DNA of 64,000 nucleotides from an uncultured delta proteobacterium (GTDB lineage Bacteria > Desulfobacterota > Desulfovibrionia > Desulfovibrionales > Desulfovibrionaceae): the NCBI GenBank assembly GCA_903835685.1, contig CAILNX010000026.1, positions 124,001 to 188,000 on the forward strand. The letters are read 5' to 3'. Below, piece by piece: positions 17,764 to 26,500 of this stretch; position 1 is the first letter of the stretch, and each line of letters begins with the position of its first letter. The position numbers and the translations under genes were made by a program. The notes under the pieces were generated by a model that saw only the letters and a program-made list of their open reading frames with translations, was not told where the DNA came from and searched no databases.

Positions 17764-18548
17764 GCGGCTCCCGCGCCCTCATCCTGGAGAACCTGCGCCG
17801 GGCCGTGGCGGTTCGGCAGGAAGAAGCAGGAAGAGAACCAGAGAAGAATATTAAAATAAACCAATATGCTTCTGCTGGGTTTGGCGGCGCTCCCGATTCT
17901 GGCCCGGCCGAACCCGCCGAACCACTCCCAACTTGGACCCAGCCAGCGGCCGAGGCCCTGATCCCGGCCCTGGAAGCGTCCGGGGCCGTGGCTCGGGTCA
18001 GTCGGAGCCCCGAAGATTTGGCCCGGGATTTGGCCTGGGTGGTGCGGGAATATGGGGTGAAGAGCGTGGCGGCCTGGCGGCACCCGTTGTTGGAGTGGTT
18101 CGGCGCGGCGGAGATTTTGGATGGATTGGGGGTTGAGGTCTGGCAGGCGGACCTGGCGGACCAGGCTGCGGACTCGCGCGGGCATCAGGAAACGGCGTCC
18201 GCGATTCCAGGCCGTGGCGTCTGCCGACAGGCCGAGGGCATGGACCTGGGCCTGTGCGCGGCCGAGGCTGTGCTGGCGGCCACCGGGACCGTGGTGCTTG
18301 CGCCCGGGCCGGGGCGGCCCCGGTCCACGGCCCTGCTGCCCCCGGTGTTCCTGGTCCTGGCCGATCCGGCCATGGTAATGTCCGACCTGCGGGCCTTCCT
18401 GCCCCTGGCCGAGGCCTGGCGCACGGAGTCCGCGCCCTCGGGGATTTTCTGCGTCACCGGACCCAGCGCCACCGGGGACATCGAATTCGTGCTCGTGCGC
18501 GGGGCGCACGGCCCGCCCACGGTCATTGTCCTGCTCGTGGATTTCTGA
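17760..18548 (+). CDS. lutC: LutC-like LUD-domain protein of lactate oxidation
   Basis: A 262-residue LUD-domain protein (YkgG/LutC). The C-terminal core TGTVVLAPGPGRPRSTALLPP and CVTGPSATGDIEFVLVRGAHGP is typical. Residues about 21-45 (EEAGREPEKNIKINQYASAG) are encoded by an AT-rich segment with inverted repeat AGAAGCA/TGCTTCT at its ends, unlike the GC-rich codons around it; the family is variable here, so function need not suffer. Last gene of lutABC. Confidence 0.88.
   Translation: MSGSRALILENLRRAVAVRQEEAGREPEKNIKINQYASAGFGGAPDSGPAEPAEPLPTWTQPAAEALIPALEASGAVARVSRSPEDLARDLAWVVREYGVKSVAAWRHPLLEWFGAAEILDGLGVEVWQADLADQAADSRGHQETASAIPGRGVCRQAEGMDLGLCAAEAVLAATGTVVLAPGPGRPRSTALLPPVFLVLADPAMVMSDLRAFLPLAEAWRTESAPSGIFCVTGPSATGDIEFVLVRGAHGPPTVIVLLVDF
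17822..17873. repeat. AT-rich palindromic segment inside lutC (copy 2)
   Basis: AGAAGCA (17822-17828) and TGCTTCT (17867-17873) flank an AT-rich core containing AGAAGAATATT. It keeps the lutC frame open. Similar in composition to the intergenic palindromes, which suggests a small inserted element; this is inference. Confidence 0.4.
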
Positions 18549-18603
18549 ACTGCGCGCCGTCTGGGACGGTATCCGCGAAATGCGACCCGGAGCAGAAAGA
18601 GCG

Positions 18604-18631
18604 GAAGAAGAAATATAATAAATTCTTCTTC
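18604..18631. repeat. AT-rich palindrome between convergent lutC and aminotransferase (copy 3)
   Basis: GAAGAAGAA pairs with TTCTTCTTC around ATATAATAAA. It lies between two convergent genes, so it could act as a weak bidirectional terminator, though the stem contains few G-C pairs. Confidence 0.55.
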
Positions 18632-18655
18632 TTGGATTGACTCGAAGGGCCGGGC

Positions 18656-19849
18656 TTATTTCAAATTCCCAAATTCCTTCTTCACCCACCCCTCGATGCG
18701 GTCAAAGGCCTCGTTCAGGTCCTTCTCCTCGGCCCCGAAAGACAGGCGCAGGCTGCTCGCCCCGCCCGGGCCAAAGGCGTCCCCGGGCACGGTGATGACC
18801 TTGGCCTCGTGGATCAGGCGCACGGCCATGTCCCGGGAGGGGATGTCCAGGCCTTCCGGCAGGTGGTAGCGGGCCATGATGTAGAAGGCCCCGCCCGGCC
18901 GCACGTAGGAGAAAAAGGGGGCCAGGGCGTCCAGGCGGGCGCAGGCCAGGTCCCGGCGTCGCCGCAGGGCGTCCAGGAACTCCCGGCACATGGACTCGGG
19001 CGCGGCCAGGGCGGCCAGGGCCGCGTGCTGAGACGGGGTGGGCGCGCAAATGGCCACGCAGTCGTGGACCTTCAGCATCTCGGCCATGAGCCCGGCCGGG
19101 GCGAAGAAAAAGCCCACCCGCCAGCCCGTGAGGGCGTAGCGCTTGGAAAAGCTGCCCACGCCGATGAGCCGGTCCCGTATCTCGGGAATCTGAGCCAGGC
19201 TGAAGGCCGGGGCGTCGTAGCTCAGATAATCGTAAGTGTCGTCGCAGATGATGGCCAGATTATGCTCGACGGCCAACTCCGCAGCCTGGCGCAGGTCGGC
19301 CTCGGCGAATACCGCGCCCGTGGGGTTGTGCGGGGAGCTGATGAGCATGGCCCGGGTGCGCGGGGTCACGGCCCGGCGCATGGCCTCCACGTCCAGGCCC
19401 CAGTCCGTACGGCGCAAGGGGGTGAGCACCGGGCGTCCCTCGGCCATGAGAATCTGCTCCACGTGGGAGGGGTAGAAGGGCTCAGGCACCAGGACCTCGT
19501 CGCCCCGGTCCACCAGGGTGGACACGGCGCAGAACAGGGCCTCCATGGCCCCCACGGTGATGCCCATTTCGGTCTCGGGATCGAGGACCACCCCCTTCTC
19601 CCGGGCGATCAGGTCCGCGCAGGCCCGGCGCAGATCGGTCAGGCCGGGTTGCAGGGAGTATTTCCCGGCCGAGGGGTTTTCGGCCAACTCGCGCATGAGG
19701 GCCACCACCACCAGGGGCGGGGTGACGAAAGAGGGCACGCCCTGGCCCAGGGACACGCAGCCCCCGACCTTGGCCGCGATCATGGGCATTTCCTTGGTGG
19801 CCGAAATCTTGATGGCCTGAACCCGGGCGCTGATGCGGGGAGCGAACAT
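18656..19849 (-). CDS. Class I/II PLP-dependent aminotransferase (AspC-like)
   Basis: A 397-residue fold-type I aminotransferase. Seen are SSPHNPTGAVF, DDTYDYLSY and the PLP-lysine motif SFSKRYALTGWRVG, then the substrate-Arg region LRLSFG near the C-terminus. The family includes aspartate, alanine and aromatic aminotransferases; substrate cannot be decided. The start has AGGAGAG eight bases upstream. It is convergent with lutC; a link to pyruvate from lactate (as an alanine aminotransferase) is possible but speculative. Confidence 0.85.
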   Translation of the reverse strand: MFAPRISARVQAIKISATKEMPMIAAKVGGCVSLGQGVPSFVTPPLVVVALMRELAENPSAGKYSLQPGLTDLRRACADLIAREKGVVLDPETEMGITVGAMEALFCAVSTLVDRGDEVLVPEPFYPSHVEQILMAEGRPVLTPLRRTDWGLDVEAMRRAVTPRTRAMLISSPHNPTGAVFAEADLRQAAELAVEHNLAIICDDTYDYLSYDAPAFSLAQIPEIRDRLIGVGSFSKRYALTGWRVGFFFAPAGLMAEMLKVHDCVAICAPTPSQHAALAALAAPESMCREFLDALRRRRDLACARLDALAPFFSYVRPGGAFYIMARYHLPEGLDIPSRDMAVRLIHEAKVITVPGDAFGPGGASSLRLSFGAEEKDLNEAFDRIEGWVKKEFGNLK

Positions 19850-19977
19850 ATGAATATCTCTCCTGGCAGGAAGTTGCGGGAATTCTGCCGCCCAAGCCCT
19901 TCCGAGGCGCCGCCTCGTGCAGCGCTTTCCATGCAGGGGCGTTGGAAACGTATCGTTTTCTGGCGCGAGCGCGCAAC

Positions 19978-20004
19978 ATGAAGAAAATATTATTCTTTAT
20001 TCAT
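19978..20004. repeat. AT-rich palindrome between tag and aminotransferase (copy 4)
   Basis: ATGAAGAA (from 19978) and TTCTT...TTCAT (to 20004) are imperfect inverted repeats around AATATTA. It lies after the tag gene and before the aminotransferase gene on the minus strand. Confidence 0.5.
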
Positions 20005-20046
20005 ATTTCTGGGGGGGCATTTTGAGCGCGTCGGTTCAAAGCTCGG

Positions 20047-20661
20047 TCAGGCCGCGTCTCCCTTGCACCAGCAGCCTACAATATGATCGTCCACCATTCC
20101 CGCAGATTGCATGAAGGCGTAGCAGATGGTGCTGCCCACGAAACGGAACCCGGCCTTTTTCAGTTCCTTGGCCATGCGGTCGCTCTTCGGCGTGCTGGCC
20201 GGGATTTCGCCCAGGGATTTCCAGTTGTTGCGCAGGGTCCGGCCCTCGGTGAAACGCCAGAGGTAGTCCCGGAAATCTCCCGGGGCTTGGACAATAGCCA
20301 GATAGGCCCGGGCGTTGTCGATAAAAGCCTGAACCTTGAGCCGGTTGCGCACGATTCCTGCATCGGCCAGAAGGCTGGCGGTCTTTTCCGGGCCATAGGC
20401 CGCCATCTTTTCCGGGTCGAAGCGGTCAAAGGCCTGGCGGTAGTTCTCCCGCTTCTTCAGGATGGTGAACCAGCTCAAGCCCGCCTGGGCGCCCTCCAGG
20501 CACAGAAGCTCGAACAGGGCCAGGTCGTCGCTTAAGGGGCGGCCCCATTCCTGGTCGTGGTAGGCCAGGTACAGGGGGTCCTGGGTGCACCAGGCGCAAC
20601 GCGGCCTGCTGTCAGGACCAGGGAAGACGCTGGCCAGGAGCCAGTCAGGGTCGCGGGGCAT
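20047..20661 (-). CDS. tag: DNA-3-methyladenine glycosylase I
   Basis: A 204-residue protein that excises 3-methyladenine from DNA. The zinc site of Tag is present: CAWC near residue 23 with the His of YHDQEWG, and DDHIVGCWC at the C-terminus. WFTILKKRENYRQAF is the conserved helix region. About 19 extra N-terminal residues precede the usual start at RCAWC. It is a stand-alone gene; start has GGAGGC upstream. Confidence 0.92.
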   Translation of the reverse strand: MPRDPDWLLASVFPGPDSRPRCAWCTQDPLYLAYHDQEWGRPLSDDLALFELLCLEGAQAGLSWFTILKKRENYRQAFDRFDPEKMAAYGPEKTASLLADAGIVRNRLKVQAFIDNARAYLAIVQAPGDFRDYLWRFTEGRTLRNNWKSLGEIPASTPKSDRMAKELKKAGFRFVGSTICYAFMQSAGMVDDHIVGCWCKGDAA

Positions 20662-20889
20662 GGGGCCTCCTTGGAAGCACGGGCTGCGGGCGCTGGGCAG
20701 GACCGGCCTTGTCTAGCGCAATCCCGGGGAGGGGGCAATCGGCTCACGGACAGGCGCGTGGCGCGCAGGGATATCCTTGGTCTGGTCCGTGAGCGCCCAC
20801 TTCATTTTTGTATTGACCAGAAGCGATAAAATATGCTAACAATTCACGTGGATAAACACGTATAAAAGCCCTCATTTGGGAGTTTCGGG

Positions 20890-22728
20890 ATGAATATCTT
20901 CAAGAATGTCCGTGTCTCGGTGCGCATTTTCGGCATCGCCTTGGTCATCATCACCCTGTTCCTCGGGGTGATTTTCTTTCAGTTCCTGCCCGTGCTCGAA
21001 GAGGAGCTGCTCCAGGGTCGCCGGGCCGGGCTGACCAACCTGGTGGACACCACCTACAAGCTTCTCGAGGAGTACGAGGCCCGCATCCAGAAGGGCGAAT
21101 TCTCCAAGGAGGAGGGCCAGAACCGGGCCATGACCCGCTTGAAGTCCATGCGCTATGGGAACAACGACTATTTCTGGATCAATGACGACACGCTCCCGTA
21201 TCCGACCATGATCATGCACCCCCTGGTCCCGGCTCTGGATGGCAAGGTTCTGGACAGCGAGAAGTTCAACTGCGCCACCCAGTCCACCCTGGGCCGGGGC
21301 GGGCAGATCGTGCTCTATCCCGGAGGCAAGAAGAACCTGTTCCAGGCCATGGTGGAGATGTGCGTCAAGAACGGACAGGGCTACGTGACCTATTTCTGGC
21401 CCAAGCCCACCAAGGACGGCCCGTCCAAGGAGCTCTACCCCAAAGAGTCCTACGTGCGGCTGTACAAGTCCTGGGGCTGGATCGTGGGCACCGGGGTGTA
21501 CGTGGACGACATCTATGCCCGCATGGCCGAGGTGCGCACCCTGGTGGGCATGGTCTCCGGCGGGATTTTCCTGGTGGCCCTGTTGCTGGTCTGGCTGCTG
21601 GCCCGCAGCGTGGCCCGGCCCATGGGCAGCCTGGTCCGGTTCACCACCGAGGTGGCCGGGGGCAACCTGCAGGCCTCCATGGAAGGGGCCTTCACCGGGG
21701 AGTTCCTGGAGTTGCGGAGCGCGGTGGAGCGCATGGTCCTGGCCTTGAAGGACAAGATTTCCGAGGCGGACAATTCCTGCCGTTCCGCTGAGATCGAAGC
21801 GGAAAAGACCCAGATCGCCGTGAAGGAGGCCCAGGAGGCCAAGCTCCAGGCCGAACGGGCCAAGCAGGAGGGCATGCTCCAGGCCGCCGTCCGGCTGGAG
21901 ACCGTGGCCGCGCAGCTCACCGAGATTTCGGCCGGACTGTCCGCCCAGGTCCAGGATTCCAGCCAGGGGGCCGAGGTGCAGAAGGCCAAGGTGGAGGAAA
22001 CCGCCGCAGCCATGGAGCAGATGACCGCCACGGTGCTGGAGGTGGCCCGGAACGCCGCCCAGGCTGCGGCCAGTTCGGACCAGACCCGGGGCAAGGCCCA
22101 GGCCGGGGCCGAGGTGGTGGACCGGCTCATCGACGGAATCCAGCAGGTGCGCGGCCTGACCCTGGGCCTGCGCGAGAGCATGCATTCCCTGGGCAAGCAG
22201 GCCGAAGGCATCGGCCAGGTCATGAACGTGATTTCGGACATCGCCGACCAGACCAACCTCCTGGCCTTGAACGCGGCCATCGAGGCGGCCCGGGCCGGGG
22301 AGCACGGCCGGGGTTTCGCCGTGGTGGCCGACGAGGTCAGAAAGCTCGCGGAAAAGACCATGACCGCCACCCACGAGGTGGAGCAGTCCATAGGCCTCAT
22401 CCAGCAGGGCTCGCGCAAGAACGTGGACGGCGTGGACGAGGCGGCCCGCAGCATCGAGAAGGCCACGGCCCTGGCCGAGGAATCCGGCTCGGCCCTGCGG
22501 GAGATCGTCACCCTGGTGGACCACGCCTCGGCCCAGGTCACCTCCATCGCCACCGCGGCCGAGGAGCAGTCCCAGACCACCGAGGGCATCAACAGCGCGG
22601 TGGCTGAGATCAGCCGGGTGTCCGTGCACACCTCCGAGGGCATGCAGCGTTCCAGCCAGGACGTCAAAAGCCTCACCAATCAGGCGGAAATACTGAAAAA
22701 TCTCATCGGAGAATTGAAAGGCGGCTGA
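20890..22728 (+). CDS. Methyl-accepting chemotaxis protein with single-Cache sensor
   Basis: A 612-residue chemoreceptor: TM helix about 11-33, periplasmic sensor of about 180 residues with the single-Cache motif [14 protein letters not shown] helix about 215-237, HAMP region, and a signalling domain whose hairpin tip reads [20 protein letters not shown]. The final GELKGG has no CheR-tethering pentapeptide. Upstream, TTGACC (20813) and AGCGATAA (20822) hint at a promoter, the latter recalling the FliA -10 GCCGATAA, but neither match is complete. Start follows GGGAG. Confidence 0.93.
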   Translation: MNIFKNVRVSVRIFGIALVIITLFLGVIFFQFLPVLEEELLQGRRAGLTNLVDTTYKLLEEYEARIQKGEFSKEEGQNRAMTRLKSMRYGNNDYFWINDDTLPYPTMIMHPLVPALDGKVLDSEKFNCATQSTLGRGGQIVLYPGGKKNLFQAMVEMCVKNGQGYVTYFWPKPTKDGPSKELYPKESYVRLYKSWGWIVGTGVYVDDIYARMAEVRTLVGMVSGGIFLVALLLVWLLARSVARPMGSLVRFTTEVAGGNLQASMEGAFTGEFLELRSAVERMVLALKDKISEADNSCRSAEIEAEKTQIAVKEAQEAKLQAERAKQEGMLQAAVRLETVAAQLTEISAGLSAQVQDSSQGAEVQKAKVEETAAAMEQMTATVLEVARNAAQAAASSDQTRGKAQAGAEVVDRLIDGIQQVRGLTLGLRESMHSLGKQAEGIGQVMNVISDIADQTNLLALNAAIEAARAGEHGRGFAVVADEVRKLAEKTMTATHEVEQSIGLIQQGSRKNVDGVDEAARSIEKATALAEESGSALREIVTLVDHASAQVTSIATAAEEQSQTTEGINSAVAEISRVSVHTSEGMQRSSQDVKSLTNQAEILKNLIGELKGG

Positions 22729-22810
22729 GCCCGGGCCTTTTTCCGGTCTTGATCCCCGGCCAGGAAAGGGCTACCGTCCCAGCATCCGTTCGATTCCCTG
22801 AGGTGGGCCA

Positions 22811-23170
22811 ATGAAGGCGTTTATGGAACGCCGCAGCCGGGCGAGAACGCCTGTCTGCGGCCTGGAGCAGGTTTTCCGGCAATGTGACGTACAGCTCATC
22901 ATGGCCGAGGAAGACCGCGACGCGCTCATCGAGGACATCTCCCCCCTGGGGGTGCGCTTTGCCCTGTTAGGCAAGACCAACGGGCTGGCCCGGGGGGACC
23001 GGGTGTTCATCCGGGGCTGCGCCTTCCATGACTTGATCGGCTTTTTGAGCAGCGCCACCGGCACGGTGAAATGGGCCAGGGACGGGCGCTGCGGGGTGCA
23101 GTTCGACCACCCCCTGGTCCTGGACGATCCCGATCTGGCGGCCATCATCGAGGCCGCCTGCCAGATTTAG
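22811..23170 (+). CDS. PilZ-domain protein (probable c-di-GMP receptor)
   Basis: A 119-residue protein with the two PilZ motifs: RSRAR (RxxxR) at residues 8-12 and DISPLG (DxSxxG) about 30 residues later. Such single-domain proteins bind cyclic-di-GMP and act on motility or secretion targets. It lies 82 bases after the chemoreceptor and is convergent with the next gene. GAGGTGGG precedes the ATG. The sequence after the second motif is divergent, so ligand binding is probable but not certain. Confidence 0.75.
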   Translation: MKAFMERRSRARTPVCGLEQVFRQCDVQLIMAEEDRDALIEDISPLGVRFALLGKTNGLARGDRVFIRGCAFHDLIGFLSSATGTVKWARDGRCGVQFDHPLVLDDPDLAAIIEAACQI

Positions 23171-23175
23171 CCTCC

Positions 23176-24690
23176 CTACATATTCCCGATTTCCAGCAGG
23201 GCCAGGAAGAAGTCCACGGGCGCGTAGTCGTCGGTCAGGACCAGTCCTTTGGCGCGTTCCGGGTCCGGTCCTGGCACGCGCTGGGAGAGAAAGCCACCCA
23301 GTTCAGGGTCGGCGCTTTCAAGGGCGGCTGGCTCAAGGCTGTCCAGGCCAGCCAGGATGATGTTCTGGACTGGGCCGGGGTCCTCGGGTGAATCCACGGC
23401 AAAGGCGTGCACCTGGGGGAAGACCCGGGCGTAAGTGGCGTATTCGGCCTCGTAGAACCGCGCCCCGCCGCCTTCCCGGGCCGAGACCAGGTTGGCCAGG
23501 ACCACCCCGCCCGGGGTCAGGCTCTTGGACAGGTCCTGCACGGCCTCCAGGGTGGTCAGGTGGAAGGGCACGGAGTAGATGGAGCTGAAGGCGTCGCACA
23601 GGATGACGTCGTAGCGCTCGGCCTGCCGGTTCAGGAAGGTGCGGGCGTCCTCGTGAAAGATGCGCAGCCTGGGGTCCTCGGTCAGGCCGAAATGCCGCCG
23701 GGCCGCCTCGGTCATGCCCGGATCAAGCTCCACCACGTCCACGCTTACGTTCGGGTAGGCGGCCAGGGCGTATTTGGGAAAGGAGTAGCCCGCGCCTCCG
23801 ATGACCAGCATGCGCCGCATCTCGGGCCGGAAATACGCGGCCAGCTTGTAGACCTTGGTGTAGTCCAGGACCAGGACGCTCGGATCGTACACGTACATGG
23901 CCGACTGCAGAAAGCGCAGGCTGGTGGACAGGGTGCGCACCTCCAGGCCGGTTCGGCGGTCCACCCCGGGCTGGATCAGTATGCGGTTGTACAGGGTGTC
24001 CAGGTCGTGCACGCCCATGGCCGCCACGGACGCGTCGTAGGTCCCGGCCGCGTGCAGGAACAGGCCCATGGCCAGGGCCGTGGCTGCCCCGGGCAGGGGG
24101 CGCGAGGGCCGGGCGGCCACGGAGGTGGCGGCCAGGATCAGGGCCAGGAGCAGCAGGATGTTGGTGCTGCCCAGGCTGGCGATGAGCACGAACCCGGCCA
24201 GGAAAGTCCCCAGGATGCCGCCCACCGTGGCCAGGGCCTGGAAGGTTCCCAGGGTGCGGCCCGGGGTGGCGGAGCCGCTTAAGGCCAGTTTGGTGGCCAG
24301 GGGCGAGACCATGCCCAGAAGCACGGCCGGAGGCGCGAAGAGCAGCACCGTGGCCAGCACGGCCCCGGCCTGGATGCTGCCCGCCGTGCGTTGCAGATAC
24401 GGCAGGATGAGGACCTTGGACAGGGCGATGGCCCCGGTGCACACTGCGGCCAGCAGGATGAGGTTGGCCAAGAGGGCCAGCCCGGCCTTGGAGTCGGCCT
24501 TGGGATCGTCAGTACGGTCGGCCAGTCGTCCGCCCCACCAGGAGCCCAGGCTCAAGCACCCCAGAATCACCCCGATGAGCGCGGTCCAGACCAGGATGGA
24601 GGTCCCCAGGTAGGGGGCCAGCACCCGGGACCCGACCATTTCCAGGATCATGACCACGGCTCCGCATACAAAGACGATGAGCTTCAGCAC
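23176..24690 (-). CDS. Membrane protein fused to a spermidine-synthase-like domain
   Basis: A 504-residue protein. The N-terminal 200 or so residues form about six TM helices (EMVGSRVLAPYLGTS, GVILGCLSLGSWWGGRLAD). The C-terminal half is a Rossmann methyltransferase-like fold of the polyamine synthase family (VIGGAGYSFPKYAL, VDVVELDPGM, VILCDAF). This fused class is widespread but uncharacterised; aminopropyl transfer is not proven. In other bacteria the family is called a fused MFS/spermidine synthase. It overlaps nothing and ends five bases after the convergent PilZ gene. Confidence 0.8.
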   Translation of the reverse strand: MLKLIVFVCGAVVMILEMVGSRVLAPYLGTSILVWTALIGVILGCLSLGSWWGGRLADRTDDPKADSKAGLALLANLILLAAVCTGAIALSKVLILPYLQRTAGSIQAGAVLATVLLFAPPAVLLGMVSPLATKLALSGSATPGRTLGTFQALATVGGILGTFLAGFVLIASLGSTNILLLLALILAATSVAARPSRPLPGAATALAMGLFLHAAGTYDASVAAMGVHDLDTLYNRILIQPGVDRRTGLEVRTLSTSLRFLQSAMYVYDPSVLVLDYTKVYKLAAYFRPEMRRMLVIGGAGYSFPKYALAAYPNVSVDVVELDPGMTEAARRHFGLTEDPRLRIFHEDARTFLNRQAERYDVILCDAFSSIYSVPFHLTTLEAVQDLSKSLTPGGVVLANLVSAREGGGARFYEAEYATYARVFPQVHAFAVDSPEDPGPVQNIILAGLDSLEPAALESADPELGGFLSQRVPGPDPERAKGLVLTDDYAPVDFFLALLEIGNM

Positions 24691-24734
24691 GGCGACCTCC
24701 GGGGAAGAGGCGGACCATGGGGGTCCGGGGGGAA

Positions 24735-25538
24735 TCAGGCCCGGTGCGGGCCAGGGGTCACGGCCGCCAGGGAGCCGATGTGCACGGCCGATCCCGCCGG
24801 GGCCAGGGCCGTGCAGGACCCTGGGCGCACTTCCTGGATACGGGCCGTGGTGGTCACTCTTCCGGCCTCGTCCAGGATGTCCGCCCTATCGCCGACAGAA
24901 AGTCCGTGATCCTTTCCCAGGCCGAAGGTGAGGAGCAGGCCTTCGGGTGCGGTCTTGACCACGTAGATTTCGGCCTTGTGGTCCCGGGCCAGGGCGGTCT
25001 CCAGTTGCTGGGAGACCACGAAGTTGCCCAGTCCGGCCAGAAGGGCGCAGGGCAGGAGCCAAGCGGCCAGGATGAAGGGATGGGGGCCGAGAAATTTGTG
25101 GATGTACGAGAGGGATTGGAGGCGTTGGTCCTCGGCATCGGCGAAGACCCGGATCTTGAAGACCAGGGCCGGGTTGGCCTCGGCCTCGCCCGGGCCGCGC
25201 ACCCCCAGGATGTACTGCCCGGCCGGGCTGCCTGAAGCGACCTGGACCTGACCCTTCCACATGCTGCCGCCCATCCAGAACCCGGTATAGGTCTCTTCCA
25301 GGTTCAGGGAAAGGGCCTCCGAGGAGAGGTCCACGATCAGTTCGCGTAAAGAGGCGGTCATGCGCGGCATGGGGCCGTTGACCACCTGCCGTTGGCCCGG
25401 GACTATTTCGATGAGGTTGAATTCCTGGCGGATCTGGGCGGACATGCCGTCGATGACGGCCAGGACGATGCCCAAGAGGAGGAGCCCGCTCAACCGGCCG
25501 AAAAATTTTCGCCAGAAGGCGGCGCTCGCTTGGGTCAT
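24735..25538 (-). CDS. Membrane protein of unknown function in the TauE operon
   Basis: A 267-residue protein with one TM helix near residues 15-35 (SGLLLLGIVLAVIDG), an extracytoplasmic region of about 130 residues, a second TM near 175-195 (ILAAWLLPCALLAGL) and a C-terminal beta-rich domain (VVKTAPEGLLLTFGLGKDHG). I recognise no family. It overlaps the preceding 78-residue membrane protein by four bases, so the two are made together. Its start is fixed by that ATGA overlap; a longer frame upstream would run across the neighbouring gene. Confidence 0.7.
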   Translation of the reverse strand: MTQASAAFWRKFFGRLSGLLLLGIVLAVIDGMSAQIRQEFNLIEIVPGQRQVVNGPMPRMTASLRELIVDLSSEALSLNLEETYTGFWMGGSMWKGQVQVASGSPAGQYILGVRGPGEAEANPALVFKIRVFADAEDQRLQSLSYIHKFLGPHPFILAAWLLPCALLAGLGNFVVSQQLETALARDHKAEIYVVKTAPEGLLLTFGLGKDHGLSVGDRADILDEAGRVTTTARIQEVRPGSCTALAPAGSAVHIGSLAAVTPGPHRA

Positions 25539-25771
25539 GACTGGGCTTGGCCCCTGGGGGAACGCAGCAGGCGGTTGGCCACGAAGCCGATGACCAGCGT
25601 GGGGAGCAGCATGCTGAAAAAGGCCTTGATGAAGGTCGGGGTGAAGGTGTCCGGGGTCTGCACGGCCATGCTCATGCCCACGCATAGCTCCGCGAGCACG
25701 ACGATGTCCAGAAGAATGACCAGAACCTTCTGTCTCGCGTTCATCCGAATCTCGACCTGGGTCTCGTCCAT
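25535..25771 (-). CDS. Small two-helix membrane protein
   Basis: A 78-residue protein: a short polar N-terminus, then two TM helices (KVLVILLDIVVLAELCVGMSM; FFSMLLPTLVIGFVANRLL, quoted in part). Unknown function. It sits between the lipoprotein gene and the 267-residue membrane protein and overlaps the latter by four bases, which suggests one membrane complex. The start at MDETQ is preferred over an in-frame ATG 19 codons upstream because the upstream stretch looks like a terminator-type GGGGGGACCG/CGGTCCCCCC inverted repeat. Confidence 0.7.
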   Translation of the reverse strand: MDETQVEIRMNARQKVLVILLDIVVLAELCVGMSMAVQTPDTFTPTFIKAFFSMLLPTLVIGFVANRLLRSPRGQAQS

Positions 25772-25843
25772 GTGGGCATCCTTTGGTTTGAAGGGGGGGA
25801 CCGGTCTTGCCGGATCGGTCCCCCCCATGGCCAGGGGGTCAGG

Positions 25844-26455
25844 CTACTTCTTGAAGATGTTCGTCTTGGAGATGTTCATGAAACGCAGGGCCTTGCCTTC
25901 TTCCTTGTAGTAGAAGCGGACTTCGTCGCCCGCGTCCCAGGTGGCCTCGGGCAATTCCAGGTACTCGTCGGGCAGGGAGAAGGTCACCAGCATTTTCTGG
26001 CGGGCCGAGTAGATGGCGATGGTCTTCTTGGCCTTGTCCACGGCCGGGAACTTCTTGGCCTTTTCCTGTTCCTTGTCAAAGACCAGGGGATGGTCCCGGT
26101 CGATGTTCTCCTGGAGGTCCACCAGGGTGTAGTCAATGGTCTTGAAGTTCTGGGCCTTGGTGTCGAAGATGGTGATCTGGTTCTTCTTGGTGTCCAGCTT
26201 CATGCGGCCGCCGGGCTTGGGCTCGGGACCGGTCTCCTGAGGGTCGGTGGGCAGGGTGTACAGCGCGGGCGGCAGGCCGGTGTAGTCCGGGGTCTGGGCG
26301 TCATTGGCCTTGTCCCGGATGATGGTCACGAGCCTTTTGGCCTGATCGAAGGCGATAACCCGGCCCTGATCCACCTTGCCGTATTCGGAGCACCCGAAGA
26401 GCAGCAGGAGCGGCAGGGAGGCCAAGAGAGTCATCCAAGAACGTTTGCAGGTCAT
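25844..26455 (-). CDS. Lipoprotein of unknown function, sulfate-reducer type
   Basis: A 203-residue protein with a lipoprotein signal peptide and lipobox LLLLFGC (Cys at residue 22). The mature part is hydrophilic and Lys/Asp-rich with no domain I can name. A GGGGGGACCG...CGGTCCCCCC hairpin (25796-25825) lies just downstream. It sits between the TauE exporter and the two small membrane proteins, all on one strand, so an envelope role linked to export is likely. Confidence 0.75.
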   Translation of the reverse strand: MTCKRSWMTLLASLPLLLLFGCSEYGKVDQGRVIAFDQAKRLVTIIRDKANDAQTPDYTGLPPALYTLPTDPQETGPEPKPGGRMKLDTKKNQITIFDTKAQNFKTIDYTLVDLQENIDRDHPLVFDKEQEKAKKFPAVDKAKKTIAIYSARQKMLVTFSLPDEYLELPEATWDAGDEVRFYYKEEGKALRFMNISKTNIFKK

Positions 26456-26500
26456 ATTCCTCTCCTTGATCTCTTTTGGTTGCGGCCTAAAGGGCCGGGG

